Shown in pieces: positions 5,756 through 13,449 of a DNA stretch of 24,846 bases. Under the pieces are notes generated by a model. It ran no database searches. It saw nothing but the letters and a program-made list of their open reading frames with translations, and was not told the DNA's origin. Origin of the DNA: CAYOEZ01 sp964402955 (GTDB lineage Bacteria > Chloroflexota > DTOL01 > DAOUCN01); contig CAYOEZ010000043.1 of the NCBI GenBank assembly GCA_964402955.1, forward strand, positions 1-24,846. The letters run 5' to 3'. The stretch's first letter is position 1; every line of letters begins with the position of its first letter. The translations under genes and the position numbers were made by a program.

Positions 5756-8545
5756 ATGAGCATGGACGAGGGGTACTCTGGCGTCAAGGCTGTGGTCGAA
5801 CGCTTCAAGGCTCTCTCCCGCACGGCGCGGCAACATTTCAATGAGCAGAATACGCGCAAGGATTTCATCCTGCCCCTCTTCCGCGCCCTGCAATGGGATG
5901 TCTACAACAGCGCCGAGGTCAGCGCCGAGGACAAAGTCTCGCGCGGCTGGGTGGACTTTGCCTTCCGCCTGGGCGGCGTGCCCCGCTTCTTCCTGGAGAC
6001 AAAGGCGATCAGGGAAGACCTCTCGAAAGAAGTGTGGGTGAAACAGGCAATTGACTATGCCTGGACCAAGAGCGTCACCTGGGCGGTGCTCTCCGATTTC
6101 GAGGGATTGCGTGTCTTCAACGCTGAATGGCAAGAGGACGATGCGCAGCGGGCGCAATTCATCGAGTTCAGCATCGACAGCTATCTCTCCGACTTCGAGC
6201 GGCTGTGGTGGCTGTCGCGCCCTGAGACGTTGGCGGGCAGGCTCGATCGTGAGGCCGAGAAGTGGGGCAAGAAGGTCAAGCGCGAGCCGGTCAGCCAACA
6301 CCTGTTCGATGACCTGCGCTCGTGGCGGAGCGAGCTGTTCAGCCATTTGCGTGTCTACAACAAGCAGTGGTCGCCGGCGCAGATTGATGAAGCGGTGCTT
6401 GTTCTGCTCAACCGGCTGATCTTTATCCGCGCCACCGAAGACCGCGCCGTGGAGCCACTCCGCCTGCAACCGTTGCTGCGCATGCTGCTGCTGGAGAAGC
6501 GTCGACAGAGCCTCCTGCCGGAACTGCGCAAGCTTTTCCGCGAGTTCGATGCCACCTACAACTCCGAGTTGTTCGCCGCCCACCGCGTCGATGTGCTCGA
6601 TTCCGACCCCGAGCCGTTCGAAACGCTGATTAATGGTCTCTATGGCCGCCAGTCTACCCTCTACAACTTCAACGCCATCGACGCCGATGTGTTGGGCACA
6701 GCCTACGAGCAATATCTGGGGCATGTCGTCGCCGAGCCTGACGCCGCCGAGGCGGTGGATAAGCGCGCCAAGCGCAAGTCGCAGGGCATTTACTACACGC
6801 CCGGCTTCGTCGTTAAGTACATCGTGCAGCAGACGCTGGGCCGCCGCCTGCGCGAGGACGGTTTCAACGAGTCAAAGCCTGTGCGCATCCTCGACATGGC
6901 CTGCGGCTCCGGCTCTTTCCTCATCGAAGCCTTCGATGTGCTCGACCGCTTCGTGGCGCAGCAGAGCGGCGACGCCAGCGCCGCCTATGACCTGCACGAC
7001 CACGCGCGGCAAATGCAACTGCTGACGCAGTGCATCTTTGGCGTGGACAAGGACGAGCAGGCGGTGGCCGTGGCGCGCCTCAATTTGCTGCTCAAGGCGC
7101 TCTACACGCGCGACAAGCTGCCCATGCTGGGCAACATCCGCTGCGGCGATAGCCTGATCTCCGGCGCGGCGGACGATCTGAAGGCTGCATTCGGGCCAGG
7201 CTGGCGCAGCAAAAAGCCGTTCAACTGGGCTGAGCAGTTTCCCGAGGTGATGCAGCAGGGCGGCTTCGATGTCATCATCGGCAACCCGCCGTACATACGC
7301 GCAGAGAACATGCCACGAGATGAACGTGACTATTACATGCTCGTGGGCCGATTCGATGTTGCATATGGTCGCTTTGATATACATATTCTCTTTCTCGAGC
7401 GTGGGTTGAAGCTCCTGAAAGCAGATGGTGGCCGACTCGGTTTCATTGTACCGTTTTCTATGCTCTACCAGAACTACGGGGAGAAACTACGGCAGTTCAT
7501 ACTGGACACCTGTGTCATTGAGACGATTGTCGATTTCTCCAAGTTCAAAGTATTTGAGGATGCAAACGTGGATACGTGCATTCTGATTCTTCGGAAGGAG
7601 GAGGATATCCGGGTTCGGCAGAATAACGAGATTCAGGTTATCTCACAAGCTGACTACTCAACAGGCATCAACACAGCACCGTCCTTGATTCCCCAGTCCG
7701 CTTTTCGTCACACCCCAGGACAGATGTTTCGTCTTGAGCTTGCTGGGGCTGCCTTAGATTTGGTGAAGAAGATCGACGGATTGAGTCTCAAACTTGGTGC
7801 CATATGCTATTGCGTAATAGGTGCGGTACCGCACGACAGCAAGACTGGACAATCAAAGGATTCTCTAATCTTCAAGTGTGCCACAACTGATACCTGCAAA
7901 CCTTATATTGAAGGCAAGGAACTGACTCGTTATGCGCTGAATTGGCAAAGCAGATATCTTGCCTACGAACCAACAAGAATGCATAGAGCCAAGTTCCCTG
8001 AGCTATTTGAGAGTGCCAAACTTATTGTGCGAAACATATCTGGGGCTGAGGGGTTGATTGCGACCTTTGATCAGAAAGGGTTTTATGCAAATGACACCGT
8101 TAGCTTATGCGTAAAATGGGAGTCGCTTGAAGGGGTGAAGGCGGATCTAAACGTGAGGAAGCCAGAGGCACCATCAGATGCCGCCAGATACGATCTTCGT
8201 TACTTACTTGGTCTGGTGAACTCAAGAATGGTAAATCGTTATTTCTGGCTTTCCTTGGGAGGCGGACTGCATGTGTATCCGGAGTTGGTGCGTAACCTTC
8301 CTATCCGTCTCATCAACTTCTCCGACCCTGCCGACAAGGCGCGCCACGACCAGATGGTGACGATGGTGGACGAGATGTTGGCGTTGCAGAAGGAATACGC
8401 TGTGGCCGAGCGCGACAAAGAGGGCAGCCGCCACGAACTCAAAGGCAGAATTGACCGCCTCGACGCCGCCATCGATCGCCAGGTGTATGAGCTGTACGGG
8501 CTGAGCGACGAGGAGATCAAGATTGTGGAAGGCGGGGACGGGTAG
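5756..8545 (+). CDS. Eco57I-type restriction-modification methyltransferase (type IIG-like)
   Basis: This 929-residue protein combines a possible nuclease with an N6-adenine DNA methyltransferase and a target-recognition region. The N-terminus resembles the type I HsdR nuclease fold: GWVDFAF with D67, then E81-T-K83, fit a PD-(D/E)xK centre. A helical linker follows. Methyltransferase motif I is DMACGSGS at 380-387 and motif IV is NPPY at 510-513. The C-terminal part (about 515-860) resembles TaqI-like specificity domains and contains YIEGKELTRY and YANDTVSL. It ends in a coiled-coil-like stretch and the segment LDAAIDRQVYELYGL common in this family. ATG 5756 has GAGGT about 9 bases upstream. 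Cutting and methylation would sit in one chain, so no partner is needed. Bases from about 7310 to 8290, encoding the specificity part, are much less GC-rich than the flanks. Opposite-orientation repeat copies lie on both sides. Confidence 0.88.
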   Translation: MSMDEGYSGVKAVVERFKALSRTARQHFNEQNTRKDFILPLFRALQWDVYNSAEVSAEDKVSRGWVDFAFRLGGVPRFFLETKAIREDLSKEVWVKQAIDYAWTKSVTWAVLSDFEGLRVFNAEWQEDDAQRAQFIEFSIDSYLSDFERLWWLSRPETLAGRLDREAEKWGKKVKREPVSQHLFDDLRSWRSELFSHLRVYNKQWSPAQIDEAVLVLLNRLIFIRATEDRAVEPLRLQPLLRMLLLEKRRQSLLPELRKLFREFDATYNSELFAAHRVDVLDSDPEPFETLINGLYGRQSTLYNFNAIDADVLGTAYEQYLGHVVAEPDAAEAVDKRAKRKSQGIYYTPGFVVKYIVQQTLGRRLREDGFNESKPVRILDMACGSGSFLIEAFDVLDRFVAQQSGDASAAYDLHDHARQMQLLTQCIFGVDKDEQAVAVARLNLLLKALYTRDKLPMLGNIRCGDSLISGAADDLKAAFGPGWRSKKPFNWAEQFPEVMQQGGFDVIIGNPPYIRAENMPRDERDYYMLVGRFDVAYGRFDIHILFLERGLKLLKADGGRLGFIVPFSMLYQNYGEKLRQFILDTCVIETIVDFSKFKVFEDANVDTCILILRKEEDIRVRQNNEIQVISQADYSTGINTAPSLIPQSAFRHTPGQMFRLELAGAALDLVKKIDGLSLKLGAICYCVIGAVPHDSKTGQSKDSLIFKCATTDTCKPYIEGKELTRYALNWQSRYLAYEPTRMHRAKFPELFESAKLIVRNISGAEGLIATFDQKGFYANDTVSLCVKWESLEGVKADLNVRKPEAPSDAARYDLRYLLGLVNSRMVNRYFWLSLGGGLHVYPELVRNLPIRLINFSDPADKARHDQMVTMVDEMLALQKEYAVAERDKEGSRHELKGRIDRLDAAIDRQVYELYGLSDEEIKIVEGGDG

Positions 8546-8554
8546 CGCGTGCTG

Positions 8555-8669
8555 GCCCCCCTGCCCCCCAATTCTGGGGGGAAAACGCGCGAGCGCCGGG
8601 TGGCTGTCTCCCCCAAGATTGGGGGCAGGGGGGCTTTCCCCAGAATTAGGGGGCAGGGGGGCTTTCCCC
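8555..8669. repeat. Palindromic C/G-block repeat, copy B with an extra half
   Basis: Arms at 8556-8581 and 8610-8633 repeat those of copy A, and the core 17-mer at 8585-8601 matches the copy A core in reverse complement, so B lies in the opposite orientation. A third arm-like unit (8638-8669, CCCCAGAATTAGGGGGCAGGGGGGC and on) is added at the right. It begins 10 bases after the methyltransferase stop codon and may act as its terminator. Confidence 0.85.
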
Positions 8670-8698
8670 GCACACCGAGGGGCAAGCGTTGACTGAGG

Positions 8699-8707
8699 TG
8701 CTATAAT
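8699..8707 (+). promoter_or_regulatory. Extended -10 promoter of the MNT-HEPN pair
   Basis: TGCTATAAT is an exact extended -10 element. No -35 is visible at the usual distance (GGGGCA lies there). Transcription would start near 8714, giving a leader of about 39 bases with AAGGAGG at 8739-8745, so the pair is expressed independently of the methyltransferase gene. Confidence 0.6.
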
Positions 8708-8752
8708 GGTAGCGGACAGCGAGTGAGGACATGTGTTCAAGGAGGCGAGCAG

Positions 8753-9121
8753 ATGGGGCCCAAGCTGGATGGCGCTACGATGTCAGCAGCCGACAGAAGA
8801 AACGTGCGCGCGACCCTTTCTGAGTTGCAGGCCGAACTACAAAAGCTGTACGGCCAGGATGCGCCTGCTATAGTCGTCTATGGCTCTCATGCTCGCCGTC
8901 AAGCGCAGCTAACCTCCGACGTTGACGTCTTGCTTCTCTATTCTACGGCTGTCAGTCGCGGCCGAGAGATACAGCGTGTGAGCCAGATATTGGCCGATCT
9001 GAACCTCAAGCGCCAGGTTCTGGTTTCCATCCTACCCGCCACTCTGGCTGACTACAACAATCCAGCCAGTCCCTTCTGGACAAACGTGCGCCGGGAAGGA
9101 GTCAGCCTTGATGCAATCTGA
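8753..9121 (+). CDS. MNT-type minimal nucleotidyltransferase (putative antitoxin)
   Basis: This 122-residue protein has the exact GS-x10-DxD signature of minimal nucleotidyltransferases: G44-S45, then D56-V57-D58. In characterised pairs such as MntA/HepT the enzyme modifies and silences its HEPN partner with AMP from ATP. The length is typical. I chose ATG 8753 because AAGGAGG lies 7 bases ahead; a GTG at 8723 is in frame but overlaps the leader. Its last 11 bases overlap the start of the next gene, so the two are translationally coupled. The pair has its own promoter and follows a restriction-modification gene, which supports a toxin-antitoxin or defence role. The third carboxylate usual in larger transferases is not evident, as in other minimal members. 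The antitoxin role is inferred from family and context. Confidence 0.87.
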   Translation: MGPKLDGATMSAADRRNVRATLSELQAELQKLYGQDAPAIVVYGSHARRQAQLTSDVDVLLLYSTAVSRGREIQRVSQILADLNLKRQVLVSILPATLADYNNPASPFWTNVRREGVSLDAI

Positions 9122-9497
9122 GCCGCTGCTGCAGAAGGCCGAGCGATTCATTCGTTCTGCGCACGTTCTGGCTGCCGATGGTGACTTTGACTCGGCCGCT
9201 TCCCGTCTGTACTATGCCATGTTTTTCGTGGCGGAGACTCTTCTTGCCGCGCGCGGACTGGCATACTCCAGTCACAGCGCGGTCATTTCGGCTTATGGAC
9301 AGCAGTTCGCCAAGACCAAAGAGTTGGATCCGCTCTTCCACCGCGCCATGCTTGGCGCGTTCAGCCAACGCCAGGTGAGCGACTATTCGGTCGACTCCGG
9401 GCTCACACAAGAGGACATCGACGAGTTAGCAGCCGATGCCTCCCGCTTCCTGGCCGCCGCTCGTCTCTGGCTGACTGACACCGGTCAGGCACAATGA
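9111..9497 (+). CDS. HEPN-domain protein, UPF0332-like (putative toxin)
   Basis: This 128-residue all-helical protein shows the UPF0332/HEPN pattern: SRLYYAMF at residues 31-38, SSHSAV at 53-58, and RQVSDY at 87-92. HEPN proteins paired with MNT genes are often ribonucleases. The classical R-x4-6-H catalytic motif is not seen; at the equivalent place the residues are R87 then D91-Y92, as in the UPF0332 branch, so RNase activity is uncertain. ATG 9111 has AAGGAG 9 bases upstream, inside the end of the MNT gene; a TTG directly before it (9108) is less likely. It is the second gene of the MNT-HEPN operon. The toxin role is inferred from the pairing. Confidence 0.85.
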   Translation: MQSEPLLQKAERFIRSAHVLAADGDFDSAASRLYYAMFFVAETLLAARGLAYSSHSAVISAYGQQFAKTKELDPLFHRAMLGAFSQRQVSDYSVDSGLTQEDIDELAADASRFLAAARLWLTDTGQAQ

Positions 9498-9590
9498 ACG
9501 CCGCGCTGTAAGCCTTTGCAGTGTTTGCGGTAACTGCCTTGACCTGCGCATCGCATGACTATTGATTCCACCGGATCAGAGAAGCACGCC

Positions 9591-10104
9591 ATGACCAATT
9601 CCCTCCTCCCCTCCTGGAAGGATAGGACCACCAAGGATACCATCTTCGACTACGTCCGTTGGGTCACAGACGCCGCCGGCCCCGAATTGTCCCCCTGCCG
9701 CGGCGCATCGCCGCTTTCGACCATGACGGCACGCTGTGGTGCGAGAAACCGATGTACGTGCAGATGGCATACATCCTGGACACGCTGCAGCAGCGGGTCG
9801 AGCAGACGCCGGCGCTCCGGCAAAATGCGACGGTCAGGTCGCTCCTGCTGGGCAATCTGGCGGCCATACGCAGCGTCAGCATGGCCCAGTTTCTCGATAT
9901 GATCACAACCATCTACCACGGCCCGCTGCCCGATGAGTATGAGGCTGACGTGCGCGCGTGGCTGGGGCGCGCTCGACACCCACGCTTCGGCGTGCCCTAC
10001 ACACAGCTTGTTTACCAGCCTATGCGTGAGCTGATGCATTACTTACGCGCCCACGGATTCAAGATGGTTGTCTGCAGCGGCAGCGGCATCGATTTTGTGC
10101 GGAT
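9591..10104 (+). pseudogene. HAD-family phosphatase, frameshifted and truncated
   Basis: Two reading frames together encode the first part of a HAD-like phosphohydrolase. The ATG at 9591 opens MTNSLLPSW and reads to about GPEL. The sequence then continues in another frame with PRRIAAFDHDGTLW (motif I, the nucleophile DxD) up to MVVCSGSGIDFVR (motif II serine) ending near 10104. The shift lies near the run of five C at 9691-9695. Known relatives continue for about 150 residues with motifs III and IV, which are missing here: the frame instead runs into the promoter of the next gene and stops at 10135. The gene is therefore broken by both a shift and a 3' deletion. A single-base sequencing error could explain the shift but not the lost end. 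Confidence 0.75.
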
Positions 10105-10125
10105 CTTGGTTTGCCCTATTTTCTC

Positions 10126-10154
10126 TTGTCGCTGACAGCGAAATGTGATACAAT
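10126..10154 (+). promoter_or_regulatory. Extended -10 promoter of the acidic-tail protein
   Basis: TTGTCG at 10126-10131 and TACAAT at 10149-10154 are 17 bases apart, and TGA precedes the -10. Transcription would start near 10161, only about 12 bases before the ATG at 10173, so the leader is very short. Confidence 0.65.
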
Positions 10155-10172
10155 GAGGGTGTGAGGGAAAAT

Positions 10173-11147
10173 ATGCCCATTATCACCCGCAAAAAGTTCC
10201 ATGTGGACCACGATGTGCGCCCGGTCCACGTCATGGCCGTCTTGCAGCAGATGTCGCCCTTCGTGGGCGATGTGCGAGCAACGCTCCTGGCCGATCTGGC
10301 CGAGAGCGGCTACACAATCAATCCCCATCACCTCTTCTGGAATCTCAAGGTTCTGCGCACACTCGGCCTGACCGATGTCGACGAGAAGACGGAATCGTGG
10401 CGTCTGACCAAGCGCGGCGTCTATCTGCGCGCCCTGGCGGCGTGGAATCCGAGCACGTTCTACGACATGATGCACTACCTGTATTACACCACCTGGGACT
10501 TCGGCGACCGTGAGACGGCGACGTTTTCCTGGACGTACCAGACCGTCTCCAACCTGCTCTGGCAGCGCCGCCCTACTGTCATCGATGGCAAGGGACTGGC
10601 CATTGAGGTGCGCGATCGGGCCTTGCATGATTTCGAGCTAGACAGCGTTTCAATCACTGATTACGCCGTTGATGGCGTGTACAACTGGCTGCGTGTCCTC
10701 GATCCGGCATTTGCCTGGACCGACACGAAATCGCGCCGCCGCGAGACGAATGGCGGCCGGCCGGCCTGCACGCCGGAGCTGTTCCTGATGGCGGTTGACT
10801 ATCTCTACCGCGTCAAGAATGTCCCACATAACCGGCCCATGCTCATGGATGAAGACAAGATCGCCATTGTGTGCCGTTTGTGTCTGCTCGACCCGCTCAA
10901 GTGGAAGAGCGTCCTCAACCGCACGATTGAGCAATTTGCCATTCTGCACCGCATGGGCAGCGCCAACGGCCCGCAACTGACGCTCGAACGCGCGCCGCGG
11001 CTGATCGTCTGGCCGGGCGAGGCAGATATGGTGCTGGCCGAACTGGAGTCGATTGAAGAGCCGGCGCGGCCGGGCAAGGCCGGCGATGCTGACACCGACG
11101 ATCTTGACGACGAGGGTGATGCGGACGATGACGATGATGAGGAGTGA
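10173..11147 (+). CDS. Unrecognised protein with winged-helix-like N-terminus and acidic tail
   Basis: I do not recognise this 324-residue protein. Residues about 15-90 look like a winged-helix fold: a helix, then LFWNLKVLRTLGL as a possible recognition helix, then a two-strand wing (SWRLTKRGVYL). The middle is rich in aromatic residues (MMHYLYYTTWDF, FSWTYQTV) and may be helical. The segment CRLCLLDPLKW has two nearby cysteines but no metal-site pattern. The last 25 or so residues are almost all Asp, Glu and Ala/Gly (DADDDDDEE at the end), a DNA-mimic-like or histone-like tail. ATG 10173 follows GAGGGA by 4-5 bases; the GTG at 10161 coincides with the predicted transcription start. It has a strong promoter and an intrinsic terminator, so it is a single-gene unit. 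It follows a methyltransferase and an MNT-HEPN pair, so a regulatory or defence role is possible. Confidence 0.8.
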   Translation: MPIITRKKFHVDHDVRPVHVMAVLQQMSPFVGDVRATLLADLAESGYTINPHHLFWNLKVLRTLGLTDVDEKTESWRLTKRGVYLRALAAWNPSTFYDMMHYLYYTTWDFGDRETATFSWTYQTVSNLLWQRRPTVIDGKGLAIEVRDRALHDFELDSVSITDYAVDGVYNWLRVLDPAFAWTDTKSRRRETNGGRPACTPELFLMAVDYLYRVKNVPHNRPMLMDEDKIAIVCRLCLLDPLKWKSVLNRTIEQFAILHRMGSANGPQLTLERAPRLIVWPGEADMVLAELESIEEPARPGKAGDADTDDLDDEGDADDDDDEE

Positions 11148-11151
11148 GGAA

Positions 11152-11182
11152 CAGGGTTCAGGGCACAGGGTATAGGGTTCAG
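11152..11182. repeat. AGGGTTCAGGG short tandem-like repeat
   Basis: CAGGGTTCAGGGCACAGGG then TATAGGGTTCAG repeats an AGGGTTCAG unit twice with CAGGG spacers. It sits between the stop codon and the terminator hairpin. No function is evident. Confidence 0.45.
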
Positions 11183-11183
11183 T

Positions 11184-11225
11184 GGCCAGGGTCTGGTGGA
11201 TTTGTGCAGACCCTGGCCCCTTTTT
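11184..11225 (+). terminator. Intrinsic terminator after the acidic-tail gene
   Basis: GGCCAGGGTCT (11184-11194) and AGACCCTGGCC (11208-11218) form a perfect 11-bp stem with a 13-base loop, followed by CC and five T. It ends the transcript begun at about 10161. Confidence 0.9.
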
Positions 11226-11411
11226 GATCCTCAGACGGGCGTTGCGCCACGCGGCCTGACCTCATTACTCAGGTTCAGACCGTACCTCAGGACGCGAACC
11301 CTGGACGCACGCATCACACATGAGTTTGTCAACGGTATTTGATGCGAATATGCAGTAAGGAACCTCACGAAGCGCACATAAGCTGGACGACAAATCGAGG
11401 AGGACGCGTTC

Positions 11412-13301
11412 ATGCCAATCGCCTATACACTGACCGACTACACCTACAAGTACCGTTCTGATGCTCCTCCGGTGCTCACTTGGGGACAGACGACGCTGCA
11501 GATCAGCGCCCTGCGCAACGAGATGGTAGCCTGTCAGCTTGTGATTCAGTCCAGCGAAACAGTGTTGGCTGTGCTGGGGCAAGCGGCGCTGTTGCACTGG
11601 ACCCCCACCCCGCGCCTGCGTATTTGGCTGGGACAGTGGCTGGGGCCGGATGGACGCCCCCTCGCCCCCAATGCCCGATACAGCGGGGCAGGCTCTTCTG
11701 GGGGAAGGCAGGCCCGCCCTCCTGCCCCCAATCTTGGGGGAAAACAGGACAGCCACCCTGCCCTCAGCGCTGAACCACAGGGGGACGGCCAACAGCAGAC
11801 AGAGGCCTCCTTCGTGGGGACGGTGGCGGCGGATAGCGGCGATAAGATCATCGCTGACCCGCTCTTGCACCAGGAGAGCGTCGAGGTCGCCGCACATTGT
11901 CCCCAGGCGATCTGGCTGTCGATACGCTTCCCCGCAGACGCCGCGCCGGGCCGCTACACATTGCCGCTGACGCTCTACCGCGCCGATGATTTCGTCGATG
12001 AGACAATCGTGGGGCAAGCGAACGTGACGGTCGACGTGCAGGCGCTGACGCTGCCCGACGCGCGTGACTTCAGCCATCACCTGGACCTCTGGCAGCACCC
12101 CACCGGCATTGCCCGCGGCCACGCCGTGCCGCTCTGGTCAGACGAACACTGGCGGCTGATTGAGCTGTATGCGCAGGAGATGGCGCGGCTCGGCCAGAAA
12201 GCCATCACCATTATCGCCTCTGATTCGCCGTGGGCCGGCCAGAAATGCCGCCGCAACCCGGAGTACCCCTCCACGCTGCACGAGTACAATATCGTACACA
12301 TCGCGCGCGGGGACGACGGCCGGCTACGCTTCGATTTTTCTGACCTTGATCGCTATATCGAGACCTATATGGCCCTCGGCATCGATCGCGAGATCGGCGT
12401 CATCGGTCTGCTGGCGGCATGGGATGAATCATTCGGGAAGCCACTGCGCGACCATCCCGACAATATTCGCCTGGCCTGTCTCGATGATGCAAGTGGCTGC
12501 CAGACCTGGCTGCGCACGCAGCGGGAGCTCGGCGAGTATCTGGCCGAGCTGCGCCGCCACTTGCAGCAGCGCGGCTGGTGGGAGATCACCCGTTTCCTGG
12601 CCGACGAGCCGACCGATGTGCCCCTTTTCCGCCAGCGGCTGGATTTCGTGAAATCGGTGTGCCCGGACGCCAAGATCAAGATTCCCATCAACAGCGTGCA
12701 CATGGTTGAGCCATTTCTGAACGACGTGAACGACTGGATTCCCCAGCTCGAGGGAATCGGCGCCGATGTGGCGACGTTTGAGCGGGCGAAAGCCAAGGTG
12801 CAGGCGCAGGGCGACCGCTTTTCCTGGTATGTGTGCTGTCACCCTGCCCGGCCCAACAACTTCATCACCTCGCCGTCGATCGAGGCGCGCTTCCAGGGCT
12901 GGTATTCAGCCTGGGCGGGACTTGATGGCTTCTTGCGCTGGGCCTTCACCTGCTGGCCGGCCGATCCCTGGGGCCGCCCGGCGTGGCGCTTCCCGGACTG
13001 GAAGAGCGGCGACATGTTCTTTGTCTACCCCGGTAAGGAAGGGCGCCCGGTGCGCACGCTGCGCACGGAAACGTTGCTCATGGGTATCCAAGACTTCGAG
13101 TTGATCGCCCTGGCACGGCGGCAGGCGACGAGCAAGCCGGCCGTGCAGGCTGCGCTGGATGCTGCCTTCGCGCGTGTTGTGCGCGGCAGCCTGGCTGATT
13201 TCACGAATGTCGCAGCGAAGGCGCCGGAGTCACTGTATTCACTCGCCCCCTCCGATTACGACGCGGCGCGGCAAGGCATCATCGAGGCGCTGGCGCTCTG
13301 A
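11412..13301 (+). CDS. GH123/DUF4091-like glycoside hydrolase
   Basis: This 629-residue protein resembles the DUF4091/GH123 group, which includes N-acetylgalactosaminidases acting through an Asp-Glu pair. FLADEP with D398-E399 matches that pair. The C-terminal part has FLRWAFTCW and, near the end, LRTETLLMGIQDFELIAL, the ending typical of the group, where the last barrel helix begins. A beta-rich N-terminal domain (about 1-190) precedes the barrel. No signal peptide is visible, so it is probably cytoplasmic. Residues about 83-130 are a Pro/Gly/Gln-rich insert encoded by DNA of the palindromic repeat family (11656-11764), which interrupts the N-terminal domain without breaking the frame. ATG 11412 follows GAGGAGGA at 8 bases. 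The 264-base space upstream also holds the preceding terminator; a weak TTGTCA at 11326 is the best -35 candidate. The substrate is unknown. Confidence 0.8.
   Translation: MPIAYTLTDYTYKYRSDAPPVLTWGQTTLQISALRNEMVACQLVIQSSETVLAVLGQAALLHWTPTPRLRIWLGQWLGPDGRPLAPNARYSGAGSSGGRQARPPAPNLGGKQDSHPALSAEPQGDGQQQTEASFVGTVAADSGDKIIADPLLHQESVEVAAHCPQAIWLSIRFPADAAPGRYTLPLTLYRADDFVDETIVGQANVTVDVQALTLPDARDFSHHLDLWQHPTGIARGHAVPLWSDEHWRLIELYAQEMARLGQKAITIIASDSPWAGQKCRRNPEYPSTLHEYNIVHIARGDDGRLRFDFSDLDRYIETYMALGIDREIGVIGLLAAWDESFGKPLRDHPDNIRLACLDDASGCQTWLRTQRELGEYLAELRRHLQQRGWWEITRFLADEPTDVPLFRQRLDFVKSVCPDAKIKIPINSVHMVEPFLNDVNDWIPQLEGIGADVATFERAKAKVQAQGDRFSWYVCCHPARPNNFITSPSIEARFQGWYSAWAGLDGFLRWAFTCWPADPWGRPAWRFPDWKSGDMFFVYPGKEGRPVRTLRTETLLMGIQDFELIALARRQATSKPAVQAALDAAFARVVRGSLADFTNVAAKAPESLYSLAPSDYDAARQGIIEALAL
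11656..11764. repeat. Repeat insertion inside the glycosidase gene
   Basis: CCCTCCTGCCCCCAATCTTGGGGG at 11717-11740, followed by AAAAC and GACAGCCACC, is a variant of the arm and core edge of copies A and B. To its left, 11671-11695 (ATGCCCGATACAGCGGGGCAGGCTC) matches 22377-22401 inside the glucan synthase gene at 24 of 25 bases. The frame is kept throughout. Confidence 0.75.
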
Positions 13302-13302
13302 C

Positions 13303-13320
13303 GAGGGGCGCCAGCCCCTC
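13303..13320. terminator. Short hairpin after the glycosidase stop
   Basis: GAGGGGC (13303-13309) and GCCCCTC (13314-13320) form a perfect 7-bp stem with loop GCCA, starting two bases after the stop codon. No T-run follows, so termination strength is doubtful. Confidence 0.4.
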
Positions 13321-13329
13321 TCCAGCCTG

Positions 13330-13428
13330 TCCATCTGCCAGCATATACGCACGCTCAAAGGCTTTTCAGCCTGGCTGCATGAGAAGCGGTATACCCGCGC
13401 GAACGTACTAAGGAACGGTAGACCATCG
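13330..13428 (+). pseudogene. Fragment of a tyrosine recombinase N-terminal domain
   Basis: Translation in the frame that includes 13336 gives HIRTLKGFSAWLHEKRY followed by TRANVLRN. This closely resembles the end of the SAM-like core-binding domain of phage/XerD-type integrases (pattern RTLKxFxxWLxxxxYTxxNxL). Nothing upstream or downstream continues the protein, so it is a scrap left by deletion. It lies between convergent genes. Confidence 0.45.
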
Positions 13429-13449
13429 AGACTCACAGGCTCTCACGCT

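Noticed and set aside
5717..6724. A 335-codon open frame on the minus strand
   Set aside because: Antisense to the nuclease-like part of the methyltransferase gene, which carries recognisable motifs in the other direction.
8689..8694. TTGACT as a -35 box for the MNT-HEPN promoter
   Set aside because: It is only 7 bases from the TATAAT, far too close for sigma-70; the extended -10 explains the promoter without it.
9498..9590. Possible small gene or RNA between the HEPN gene and the broken phosphatase
   Set aside because: No start with a ribosome site, no hairpin and no repeat could be seen.
11265..12122. A 285-codon open frame on the minus strand
   Set aside because: Antisense to the glycosidase and crossing the repeat insertion; no motifs or ribosome site.
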